Below are positions 23,861 through 35,244 of a DNA stretch of 64,000 nt, piece by piece. The translations under genes and the position numbers were made by a program. This DNA is from Tetrapyrgos nigripes (Eukaryota; Basidiomycota; Agaricomycetes; Agaricales; Campanellaceae): positions 248,001-312,000 of the forward strand of contig JAACJM010000089.1 in assembly GCA_013368315.1 (NCBI GenBank), given 5' to 3'. Every line of letters begins with the position of its first letter. Position 1 is the first letter of the stretch. Under the pieces are notes generated by a model. It was not told the origin of the DNA, ran no database searches, and saw nothing but the letters and a program-made list of their open reading frames with translations.

Positions 23861-24210
23861 GTGTTTCTCGCCTTTATGTTGTATGAGAGTCCGTTGGAAG
23901 GAACTAATGGTATTTGCACATATATACTACTGTCCTGGCATGAACGAAAGTTCAGTCTTTCTGACAAAAAAAAAATCCAAAAAAATCTGAAAAAAATAGA
24001 AAATGTCAAATCTGGCCTTAGCTTCTTTTGGCTGTGATGTGTGACTGAACTCTTATTCATGCTGAGACAGTAACCTGCCTGCTGTAGTAATATTCAGTAT
24101 CATTCTCATGGATCTCATGATCAAAATTTCAGCAGGCTGATAACAAGGACTCTGTATCTACATTTATGACTCTGAACTACTTAGTATGCCTCCCAGATCA
24201 GTATTCTAAA

Positions 24211-27200
24211 TTATTGTTTCCTTTGTTTCTTGGATTTTTTATTATTCTCTGTCTCCTCAGTCTCTTTTGTTTGATCTGCCACCCGCTTAGATCTACGCAA
24301 CTGTGCATTCTCCTGGACTGTCTGCAATGTCTTAACTACTTTCTCTTTAGCAAGGTCAGGCCTTTCAGCTGTAAGTCCAGCTTCTTGTAAAGCCTTTTTA
24401 CTACGTTCTGCTGCTTGTTCCTTGGTCAATGGCCTTGGTTTTGGCCGTGGAGGTGCATGGTTCTGCTTCTCTGCCTCCTTCTCCCTTACCTTCTGCTCCA
24501 TCTTCTCTCTTTCAGCTTTACAAAATTCACTCTCCTAAACCACAGTTAGCAAGAACAATATTTAATAACGCCAAGATAATACTGCACCTCAAGGTCAGAT
24601 TCTGTAGCAACACGCAGATCTGGATCATTTTTCTCTGGACCATCATAAGGCCACCACAAATCCTCAGGAGGACCAACATCCAGGCCCCATTGTTCGCTTC
24701 CTGCCACACCAGCCTTCTGTGATCTATCAAACATGACTTTTTCCAGAATTTGGAGAGCCTCTCTATCAACATCTGCCTTCAATCTCTTCATTTTGCCATC
24801 CACAGTCTTCCCACTAAAATCAACCAATCGTTGCCATGCTTGGTGGAGAACTGACTGCTCTCTCTCCAGCTCTGACAACCCTGCTTCAATACATCCCAAG
24901 AAAGTCTCACGGTGACAGTGAGCCAAAAAGAGAGTTCGTGCATGTGCAATGCATAGTTCAAAGTCTTTAGGTGGGGCTGATAAAAATGACTGCACATTGA
25001 TGTGGAGCCAGTTCAAAATGCGAGCCTGATCATCTGTTGTGATCCCACCAGTAAAGTATGCAGGACAAGGACGTCTAAACAGTGTAACTGCTGTCATGTA
25101 TTGGTGGTTTCTAAAAATTGCATATCCAGGATTACCTTCATTCAGGTACAAGGCAAGGGCTGGAACACTTGACACAGAAAGTGCAGAAAATTCAGAATTG
25201 ATGGTATGATGCAAAATTTTTTGCAGCATAGCCTTGTGCTTGTACAGAGCGCGGTCTACTTCTGTGTTGTACTGATATACTTGCCAATCAGAGGCAATAT
25301 CTGCTGGATCACGCTCCTCATGTGTTCGGATGAACCTGCCCAACTGTTTAAATAATCAGTATGAAAAAAGATCTTAAAGTACTAGATTTTTTATACCCTG
25401 ATTGATCGCCGACCCTCACGATCACCATACAATCCATCAACCAGCCTTTTCACAGAAATATTCTCCAAGACCTTGTTAGCGTTCTCATGCTTAATACCTC
25501 GCCACATTTTGATTGTCCATTTGCCTTTTTCCTGATGAAGAAGTCGGCCAGGATAATAAAACAATGTGTTGGCATCCATCTGAACCAAGACAGTGCGGCC
25601 AGCACTATCACAAATTAGTCAAATGGAAGAACTGACAATGCAACACTACTTACTAGAGACGCTTAGCAACATTAGCCCGCAATTGAACACCTTGCTTCAG
25701 ACTTTCTATGATTTGTGAGCTTGAAGTATCTAACATTGATGCAGGATCACAGACATGGCATAGAAATTCCCCTTTGATTGTTGGTTCCATGCGGTTGACA
25801 AGGCAGGCCAAATGTGACCATCTGTGACATTTATCACATTGGACAGTGACCTGTTTGATGAGCTCACGATGGCCATCATTCTCAACACCACATCGACAAA
25901 GAATGGGAAGGGGTGTTGAAGGTGGTGGGGAACTTGAGGGAATTGTCCGAAGAGGTGTAGTTGGAGATGGGCCTGGGGAAGGTGAGTAGGAGTGTGCTGG
26001 TTCAGGTTTAACCACTTGTCTGGAGTCAGAGTGGGTTTGTTGATACTCTGTGATAGAGATGTGTGGTTTCCAGTTCACTGTTTCCTCTCTGGTCATTTCT
26101 CTATATCCTGGCTTTGTCAGAGTGGTTGATCTGGTCCCATCCAACTGCAGGTCCAGCTTCTGGAGGGCTATCTTCACACAATCTTCATGGAATTTTTCCT
26201 GTGCTACAATGCCACCTTTGAGGCTATAGACAGCACAGACTGTTTGGTAACCATCAGGCTGGTATCCTGTTGTTCCAGCAAGTAAATCTCCAATCTTCCC
26301 TTTCACAAGCTGACTGTAACCCATATTCTCCATTCCATCATATGAAAACACTGCTGATTGCCCACCTGTTGTTGGGATCAATGTAACACACCGAAAGTGT
26401 GCTTTGTTTGTGAACATGCGTGCCACAAGTTTGTATACCACTCCATCTCTTGAACCTGAGGCTTTTGAGCCTGGGTATAGTTCACGAGGGAAATCCCAAT
26501 CTGGTTGATTGCCTTTTTCATCCATACCTGGTCGGATGATGAGTACAGATGGTATCCAGCTAATAAACTCCATTTTCTGGCACTGCCCATTGCAATAGAT
26601 GTCTGGATCATTGGTGCCCTCCTTTGTGTGGCATCTCCAGCAACCCTGGATTTCCTGTGGAACCTCCATTGAGGATAGGTTGAAAATTGACTGGAACCAG
26701 TTCTCAATCTTCCCCCCAAACAGTTGGAGATATCTTGCTGCTGGCTCTTGCCAGGTGGAAGATGTGGTCCAAGGACTCTCAACTTGGTAATGGCCTTCAC
26801 TGCAGCTTGAGAGCCTTTGTACTACAGGAAGAAAGAACTTAACAGCTTCTGGATTGACTGGTCCACCTCGTGGGCAAATGAGATAATATAGCCAATACTG
26901 TAAATAATCAGTTGCCATGCTTGATAAATTGCACTATCCTTGACTTACTAGTGCAGAATGATATTCATGTTCCTGTGTTCATAAGCAATCAATATCTCTG
27001 ATTTGTACTGTGATCAGAGTAAAACTGAATTACCATAGCATATGAGTTCTCTGCTATTGACAAGCAAAATGGAAGGCCTGCAAGGACATGTTTGAATGTA
27101 TCACGTATGTTTTGAAGGATAACTGATTTTCCAGCTTTAGAGCCTGGAAAAGTGGAAAGAGGCCAAGCTCTGCGGTTGCTAAGGGTTTTGTGCAGGTGTG

Positions 27201-30200
27201 AAATTGGATAGGTTATGTCTGCAGCAAAACTTGAGAAGTCCTTCCAATGTCCATGACATGCCAAAGTCACATAAATGATCTCCAATGATGCATCAAGCCA
27301 ACAAGAGTTATTTGCCCATGGATAGCTAGCAAATTCCTTTGCAGCAGCAAGGTTAACTATTATGGATGTGAATGAATCAGTTGGTCTGGTTTTCCCTGGA
27401 GAAAGCTCTTTGTAGCGACCCTGAGTTAACTGCTTGTCAACTATGTCTGGAGGAGAAGGTGATCCATCTTCTGATTCAGAGCTATTGGGGACTGTAATCT
27501 TGACTTGTTTTCGGGGCCGTTTCAGTGTAGACTGAGTGTCAGGAGCTCGACCTTCTCTGAGAGCAGATCGATCACGTTTTCGGGGAGATGGTTTGTGGCT
27601 ATAACTCTGTCTTCTACGTCGAGGAATTTCTGTTAATGTTTCTGCCTCACAGCGCTCAAGCTGGTCCAGTTTACGCTGGCGTTGAGATCGACCATATCGA
27701 ATGGGAAGTCCATCTGTCTCACAGATTAATCAAAGGTAAGTCCTTGAGACTGCAACTTACGAATGTATGAGTCATGCATTCTTTGAAAGTGTCGCATAAC
27801 CTTGAGTAATCCATCAAAGCCTTGGATAATATCCTTGTTTTTGCCTGTCAAATAATATCAGTGAATTATAATTAATGTAAGTATAGAAATGACTGCAAAC
27901 CTGCTATTTGGTATATGACAGAGTGAACAGATTCCTCTGCATTGGTTGTATCAGGAAGCTTTGAGGCAAGTTTGCTGTCCATTTTTCGTTGGCTATGAAA
28001 AATCATACTTGCATGTTCTGGAGCCAACCACCAATTCAGCCATGCCTCCAGCCCTGGCCATGTTTCCTTCATGATCTTCACAACTCTATCAAACACAGCA
28101 GAATTCTCAGCTATAACCATCTGTCTGCACAGTTCTTCAAACTCAGCTCTGCTGTCAGGTGGCACATGGTTACTGAGTCGAGCCACACGTGTTACAGATT
28201 TTTCAAAGTGATATCTGCATCCCTTAATCAGTGACTGAGCAGCATTCTCTAGTTCAGTGCATGTCCGAGTGTTGTCCTCTTGGCGGATGAAATAGTCGGT
28301 GAATGCAGAGATAAATCCCAAGCGCTGAGCATCACTGAAATCAACAACCTAATCAAAAAAATCAGCTTTTTTCAAAACCATAGAAAATCTAGTGCCCTCA
28401 CAAGTGCAAACAACTCATCAGTAATTTTCTCATTATGTTCATGTGCAGCTTCAGCAATAGCCTCAATGACAGCAGTGAAATGCCAATGGTAATGCTGAGT
28501 TGTAACACCATTTGCATAGCTGAACATGGAGGGAACCCATCTATCAATTACAGTATTGAATGTAGTAGTGGAAATCAACACAGCATTGGGATCTGCCCAA
28601 TACTTGTGTGCACCATCAGTCAGCATGCCCTCTAATGGCAAAGGGCCTTCAACAAGCTCAGCTTTTGGCAAGAGTTGGTCCTGCATCCACTTTGAGTGAA
28701 ATGATATGACACATTCAGGCTCCCTTCCTACAGTATTGATTCTGATTTGGACTTCATCTTCATGTTGCTGGATCCAGGAGTGAAACTGGTTGATGAATGA
28801 CCATCCAACTTCTGCTGTAGCTCCTTTTGTCATTTTTTTAGTTTCATAACGGTAGGTTTCAATGTTTGCAAATTTCTGTGCCAACTGTGGTGCTGGTGGA
28901 GTTGGACCATCTAGAGTCTCTCCTCCTTCATATGACTCCAAGTGCTTTTTGTGCATGTTGTTCCCGAGATGCTGCCGAGTGTCTTTAGCCTCCTGTGCAG
29001 TGAGATGTTTGGTGTATGGAATCCGAGGATGATTGTGGCAACCAGCATGGATGTAACGATAAAGCCGTGTGGTGATGTCATCTCCCACCTGTGCATATTC
29101 AATAAGAAAAGACATTGCTCCACAGTCAAAATGTTCCAGTGAGAACCCACATATACAGTACTCATTTAAGCACTGTGCTTCCAGAATCTTTTTCTCAATT
29201 TTTGGCCGAGTAATGACTTGACACTGAGGATTAGTGCATCGTAAGACACCAAGACACTTCTTGTAGCTCTCCTTCCCCCCAGCTATTGTAGTAGCATGGA
29301 TTGAACCCTTTTGATTTTTCTTTCCATTGTTTCCCTTGCAGTTCCGTGTAGCCCACTGAACAGCTAGCATTCCATGCTTCATGTATGTAGCATGATCAAG
29401 GTCAATGGCAAATTTTCCATTTGGCCATCCATTCCAGAAACCCTGTTCCAAATTGTCAACAGTAGTAAATTGCACATTAACATCATGCCCATGTCGGCAC
29501 TGTGGTTCAGGTTGAGGGTCCAGAGGAACAAAAGCAGTAAGCCGGGCAGGATCAGTGAGATCTACAGGGCAAGCAGCTTGATTAGTTGCTGGAGGTGGTA
29601 GTGGTGCAGTTCGAACAACTGCTGGAGGGTGTGATGAAGAGGGTGGTACAGTTTGACTAGCTACTGTGGTTGGTGGACATAGTGGTTTTTGTAAGTTCCC
29701 AACTGAGTGACTGGTAGATTGCACTGAGGGCACAACTGCAGATTTGCTTGGTATCACATTGGATTGTGGATCTGTTGGAATGGTACTAGGCTGCACTGTA
29801 GAGGTAGTTAGCAAATAACTCAATGGTACAAAAAGATAGTCTCATACTGATGGAAGGGACTGAATTTTGATATGTCTGTAGTGCATGTGTATTGAATTGC
29901 ATCTGGGATGTGTATCCTATAAGTATCAGAATAGAAGGTATTTAAATTGGTTGGAGAGAATCCAAATATGTGGCCTACTTGCCTTCGCGATAGACTTGAA
30001 ATTGAACAACTTCAGCGTTTGTAGCTGTAAAATCTATATGCATGCTATTCTCTTGTGGCAACCTGACCTGGGTTTCATCTCGACGTGTAGGTAGGTGTTG
30101 CAGGCCTTATATTACAAGAAAGTCAGAAAGATAAATATTTTGAAAAGAAATCAGAATTAACCACTCTTGTCCTCGCATGATTCATTTACGGGAGGCACTG

Positions 30201-30844
30201 GAATCAAGGATAACATGTAAGATCCTGCTGAACTGATTTCAAAACAATGGTACTCTTACTTGTTCTAACTTCTGGACAACCCAGCTCTCCATTGTCTATA
30301 TCCATGTCTGAGGCATTCCCTGGACAAATTCATGAAAGATATATCCACTACCAATGGGAAGTACATACCATTATCTTTCTCTTCCCCTGAATCAGGATTT
30401 CCTAGGTATTCTTCAGGCGCTATAGGGGATTCATGGTTAGTCCCTACAACTTAATGTGTTTGTGTCACTCACGGTGTACAAAACAGTCATTATTAGGGGG
30501 TAAAGAAGTAGATACATTTGTATCTTAATCAAAATGGTATAAGGATATATTCAGATGTGGTGAATACATAAGACTCACGTCTTGAAATTTCATCTTGATG
30601 TAATACAAGTGTATCTTCAGTATTGCCTGTATATCAGCTGTGAGTAGCGTGATAAACCTGCTATCAATGGACTGACTTACTGAATGTGAAATCAAAACTA
30701 TCGTCACTTTCTGAATCACTCTCAGGGAAAATAGCATCAACAGCGGGGTGTATGATGCTTTTACCAAGCCATTTCTACAAAAAGAATATTCTATGTGACT
30801 AAGGCTACATAACGTTGGATACTCATGCTTACAAGGAGTCCCAT
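24211..30844 (-). CDS. MULE-encoded transposase with WRKY-GCM1 finger, USP-like protease and PHD finger
   Basis: Start ATG 30844 (MGLL), first intron from 30832, exon 2 30774-30681 (KWLGKSIIHPAVDAIFPE). Six or more short acidic exons follow, one intron (29982-29917) using GC-AG. From about 29810 the protein is Pro/Ser-rich. A WRKY-GCM1-like zinc finger follows at about 29290-29000 (KKCLGVLRCTNPQC, later HAGCHNHPRIP). The MULE-like core has MLTDGAHKYW, RWVPSMFSYANG, VVDFSDAQ, GCRYHF and LPDTTNAEESVH, which could supply D, D and E. A basic linker leads to a USP-like Cys box, YPWANNSCWLDASLEI (about 27310), and a His box, FTNKAHFRCVTL with FSYDG (about 26380). A PHD finger follows, VQCDKCHRWSHLAC to FLCHVC (about 25850-25750). 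The C-terminal region is helical and Lys/Arg-rich, ending at stop 24211. The protease could remove ubiquitin and the PHD finger could bind histone tails; both are inferences. I cannot exclude two transcripts. Confidence 0.8.
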
Positions 30845-31182
30845 TTGCAGAGACGGGCAAAGGCGAGCGCAGAGCAGGTCAGAAAGTGTCAATAATGGGT
30901 GAAGCTGAGCCTTACATATACCGCCTAATCCCATCATTTTGTATGAATGATTTTACGTAAATACCAACAGCACGTTCTATTCTTCGTGAAATAGCTATAT
31001 AACAGGCTCTGCATTGTTAAAAGACTATCTACACAATAAAAGAGTAATTATAAGGCTTAATCAACTAAGATTGTACATGATAAGCAAAGGATAATGGGTA
31101 CCCGCATGACCCGCATGACCCGCATGACCCGCATGTACCCGCAGTGTACCCGCATGACGTACCCGCAGATTTCCGATACCCG

Positions 31183-31192
31183 GGTCTAAACC
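31183..31192. repeat. Target-site duplication, right copy (GGTCTAAACC)
   Basis: Exact direct copy of 23083-23092; see the left copy for its meaning. Confidence 0.9.
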
Positions 31193-31701
31193 CCCCTGCC
31201 TTCGGTGCCTTGTAGTTGATCTTCTCCTTGAACAGAACCATCTCTTCTCCACTCAATTCTTCCAGAATATCGAGAATCTCCCGTCCACGAAATAGCTTAT
31301 TAAATCCTTCATGATGATCGGCAAAATTTTCTGTACGACATAGGATTCGTTGACCTGTGGGAGTGATTTCTTCGTAGTGCATCCAGGACGAGTTTGGGTG
31401 ATGTGGGAGATTCTGATTGAGACGCATATGATTCACAGTGAGCGAACACGCACAGACTGGAATGCTGGGAATGCTATACACACCTTGACCTCATTTGCCC
31501 ATGTCGTTATGCTATGGGATACTTCTGATGAAATGGGAGGTAAGACGAGATACTGTTGGTCCCCATAAGCCTTTCACTGGCAAGAGAGACCGTTGCGGAG
31601 CAAAGTAACAAGTTACGCACACCGTCTTTCTCGAATTGAGCCTTCTGTTCGACTGATAGCGAATGTGCGAGAGGAGCCGCCTCGGGAGCTTGCTTCTCCA
31701 T
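31193..31701 (-). pseudogene. Phytanoyl-CoA dioxygenase family gene, 5' part (split by transposon)
   Basis: Exon 1 31701-31621 (MEKQAPEAAPLAHSLSVEQK, ending FEKDG), exon 2 31552-31484 (YLVLPPISSEV... TTWANEVK), exon 3 from 31412 (LPHHPNSSWMHYEEITP, ELSGEEMVLFKEKINYK, KAGGFRP), cut at 31193 by the MULE. The order and motifs are those of fungal PhyH proteins, Fe(II)/2-oxoglutarate dioxygenases acting on acyl chains or secondary metabolites; the substrate cannot be told from sequence. Introns are 68 and 71 nt with GT-AG borders. Transcription from here would run into the transposon, whose gene lies on the same strand, so read-through fusion is conceivable. The remaining exons are at 22076-23082. 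Confidence 0.88.
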
Positions 31702-34600
31702 TGAAGCTGGCAGAGTGAGGTGGTAGGAGAGAAAGTTTGGGAAAGGATAGAGCGAGTGACGAACGTTCTATATATGTGGGTGAGACTTGGTTTATTTCGC
31801 AAGCTTTGGTCAGGAGGGCAGTGAGGGAGAAGCTGGAGAAGCAGATGACCATCTATTCTTGACCATTGGGCCATGATTTCATCCAAATATGCTAGTCTTT
31901 GACATTGTGAGCTTGACGAGCTTGAAGCTTCGCGCATTATGGTTCAAGAAAAGGAACAGTCACGTGAGAAGCATATTTTCTAGGCATTGTTTCGCTTATG
32001 TGGACTACGTACACTGTACACTCGTATTCGTCGTTGAGGCTTCGTCTTTCCCTTCCAAACTGTCATCCTCACCCACCAACTATATCTCGTTAGTGGGCTA
32101 CGGTGATTAGAATCCCTTTCTCTTCACCTCTGAGTCGGAGTCGGAGTCTTCCCCCCCTCTCTCCAGACTCTCACACAGACGCAGATACTGACACAGACAC
32201 CCTTTCCCTCATCACACAACATGTCACCCTAACCGCCTGTCCCCAACGTCCTCTATCCCCATCCCCATTCTCCATCGCACCTTTTCGCCCTACTTCTTTC
32301 TCCCCAAGGTCGTCCCCAAGGTTCTCATCCACCAGCCTCACTCACTCTTAAAAATCCAAGTAGACTGTAAACCTTCCCTTTCTTCATCCTCATGATCACA
32401 TACCCTCCCTCACGAGGTTTCCAGCCTCAGCCCAACATCCCACATCCAATTGACGTCCCAAATCCCAAATTTCCAATACAACTGTCTCACCGTGTCCCGA
32501 CCATGACACCGATGGCTTTATCGACGCTGACGTCAACGCTGCTCGTAGCAGCCTCGGGGGAAAGGACGGGAAACAGATTGGCACTCGCAATGCACTGTCT
32601 GCAACTCGTAGACCAAGAGCGTGGCGAGAAGGGTTGAGGTTGACAATACCGACGGCGTCAACGCAACGGGCTATGGATCACGGTAGACAGATGGTCGAAA
32701 GGGGGGTATACACAGCGTATGGTGGAAAAGGGTGGAAGTGGAAGTGGAAGGATCCGAGTCCTCTTCGCCGTCTGTCCCTCGTCATTGTACCTGTTGTCCT
32801 TGTTCATTTCTTCGTGTAGGTGTATAGTCGTATACACGTCACCGTGGCTACCCAGGGGATGACTGGGAAGAAAAAGAAGAAAAAGATAAGATAGAGGTGA
32901 GCAGGGAATCATCTCTGAGTAACGCAACGCAACACCAAAAAACAGAGATAGAGGACATAGAATACAATGAACGAAAGAGAAAACGAAGGTATGCGTACGG
33001 GTGGCGGTTGAAAAAGAGACAGACATCCAGGAGGAAGAGAAGTGGAGAAGCTCACCCGCTGCAGTCGAAAACGTGCTTAGTCCCCGTCCTCCTCCCAGCT
33101 CCCTGAAACCGTAGCAATTCAACGAAACTACCCATTCCATTCTGCTCAGTGTACTCCCCGACCACAACTACCAGCGTCGTCTGGTGAATAGGCAAGGGTA
33201 GACTTGAAATCATCCCAGCCAGCCAGCGCAGTCGTCCTTAGGTGTCTCCGAGTACCACCATCTTCAACTCTAACCATTCTTCCATTCTTGGATCCCATTA
33301 TCCCATCACCACCTCGTTACGTAGCCTTCATAGGACCATTCTTCCTGACACGTGGAACGAGATGACCATAGCCATACCATCGTTCTCGTCGACACTGTGT
33401 TCTGAACCCGAAATAGCCGAGGAAGGGAAATCGCGTATTGCTCCAACGGCCACCTGAGTCAAGGGCCAAAGACTATGAAGACGCGGTATTGCTGTACCGT
33501 AGCTGGGAGGGTGTCTACGTCCAGTAACGGACGTCTACGTGTAGCCGTGTAGGTGCAGGTGTGAAGGCAAAGACGATTGACAACCATGTCGATTTGATTG
33601 TCGACGTGAGTGTGGAACTAGAACGTGTGGAGTTGTCCGAGCGGGAATATACTGGACTGAAAAATGTTGTAGGCGTATCGAAAAGGGGCTGCTGAGAAGA
33701 ATGAAGGCGGTGACGGATGGGTAAAACCACCTGGGAACCAGGTTCCTCCATTGTGGTAAACGACTCAGAAGAGAGCGGTATAAGGGTGCGTGCGGTCCAA
33801 GATGAACATGAAGGGAACAGTGCGTCGTCTTCATTGTCGTGGTCGGCTTGGTCTTGGGGCCTTACCCTAGACGAAGGAATATATAAGGACAAGATTACGA
33901 TATGATGAAAGCAAAAGTAAAGAAAGAGATGACGGTTGCGGAAGGAAACTCTAGGGTAAGGGAAAAGCAAAGGAACACAACGGCTTACCTTCCTACCTGT
34001 CATACACTGCCCAAGCCCTTTTCCTTCTACTGTAAAAACCTTGAAGACAAAGATTGTGTGTCTGATTTGAAAAGAGAAGTTTATTTTCTGTGCAAAAGGT
34101 TAAGTTTTTCCTCCATAAAAGATTACCATTATTGGTTGAAAATGAATAGAGTATTTACACAAAAAAAAGCAAAGAAACACTTTGTCTTTTCTATATCTGA
34201 AAGAATACTTTATTTTTCCAGTAAACAACGCCTTTTTGGGGTAACAAAGACAAAGAGATTTAAATTCTGTTTTGCGTAATAAACTTTTTCTTTTTCATTC
34301 CGAAAACAAAATGCCCAATTGGCGCCCAAATATTGGGCGTTGAGTGCCCACCGGTGTACGATTATCGCACAACAATGAGTGACAAACGCCTAATCATTGT
34401 ACACTTGTCATTGATGATCGTGCATGGTTGTATGAAGATGGTAGATTATTTCCTGAAGTGGCATTCGAAACACTATATTCACTCAGATCAAGCTTAAGCT
34501 TGACACAACATTGGAGGGTACACCCATCTATACATACATTATCAAATCTCGTTCAGCTAATCCATGAGTGGTGTACATCTATATGTTTCAATAGCTATAT
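31702..34600. other. No recognisable gene; possible PhyH promoter at left edge
   Basis: Short ORFs occur on both strands but none shows a family. Composition is higher in C/G than the flanks (32100-33900), with Ser/Pro/Arg-rich translations. A gene with many tiny exons cannot be excluded. The first few hundred bases are upstream of the PhyH start. Confidence 0.35.
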
Positions 34601-34609
34601 TCCCTTACT

Positions 34610-34675
34610 TCCAAAGGGCCTCGTATCTTGCCTGCCATGCAAAGCAGTGGTACCTTTCCTCAGTTGGAGGGTACA
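34610..34675 (-). repeat. Short LINE-like fragment
   Basis: GGGCCTCGTATCTTGCC followed by ATGCAAAGCAGTGGTACCTTTCCTCAGTT closely matches 8025-8075 of the LINE, where the minus strand encodes WGKVPLLRMANY. A third copy is at 47032-47085 in the opposite orientation. Confidence 0.5.
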
Positions 34676-34734
34676 TCCATCTATCTATACATTACAACAG
34701 CCATGAAGGCATACATCTCCCAACTTTCCCCTGA

Positions 34735-35240
34735 CAGCTCTTTGATGACGATCTCAACATTGTCTTGATAAGATCGCTGACCCATCGTCCCTCTCCGGTA
34801 CCTCAAGATTGCGACGAAGAGGTAGAATCCGAAGATGATCTCCCTCTCGCCAAATGTCTTCACAAACGCTGTCACTCCCAACCATCCCAGCCTTCTCGAA
34901 AGCTCCCAAAACCGCTCCCGATGTTTCTCCACAAGCGTTGTCGTTGTCATCGTCTCGTAAATGTGCATCCAGTGCTCAATGCCGTTGTCTTCAAAAAGAG
35001 AAGGAACGTGAGGAAGAGTCGTCATACGGGAAGAAGAAGGAGAAGGGAAAGAAAGGGAAAGGGAAAAGCGAGAGTGATTCGTGAGGCTGACAAGGAGACT
35101 GCGGAGGTGACTGTTCCGATGATGAAACTGCACAAATCCAGACAGTTCGGGGTGAAAAACCCTCGAGAAGATTCTGGTCCAGTGCTACCTGAGGGATTTG
35201 TCCAGCCGTCTAATCGAGATTTGTTGTTTGAACAGTCTTG
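34735..35240 (+). other. Open basic/acidic ORF of unknown nature
   Basis: A plus-strand frame reads DCDEEVESEDDLPLAK then a strongly basic run (GRRRRRERKGKGKARVIRE) and ends LPEGFVQPSNRDLLFEQS with a stop near 35240. Composition suggests a nuclear or transposon-derived protein, but the opposite strand is also open (34681-35133) and no domain is visible. Treat as hypothetical. Confidence 0.25.
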
Positions 35241-35244
35241 AGTT

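Larger units (their letters stand above)
23093..31182 (-). mobile_element. 8.09-kb Mutator-like (MULE) element inserted in PhyH
   Basis: The element lies between two GGTCTAAACC copies. Its ends are inverted and imperfect: left GGTATAGG then TAAATCTGCGGGTACC; right, on the other strand, CGGGTATCGG then AAATCTGCGGGTACG. Inside both ends are repeated GCGGGTACC/ATGCGGG motifs (23110-23150, 23750-23860 and 31090-31165). It contains one long multi-exon gene on the minus strand (24211-30844). The element splits a coding exon of a PhyH gene. The open reading frame and recognisable ends suggest a fairly recent insertion. Confidence 0.9.

Noticed and set aside
24211..30844. KDZ-type transposase
   Set aside because: No KDZ motifs were seen; the WRKY-GCM1 finger, C-x2-H spacing and 9-10 bp target copies fit MULE better.
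34323..34340. Small palindrome CGCCCAATATTGGGCG-like
   Set aside because: It is short, imperfect and has no gene context.
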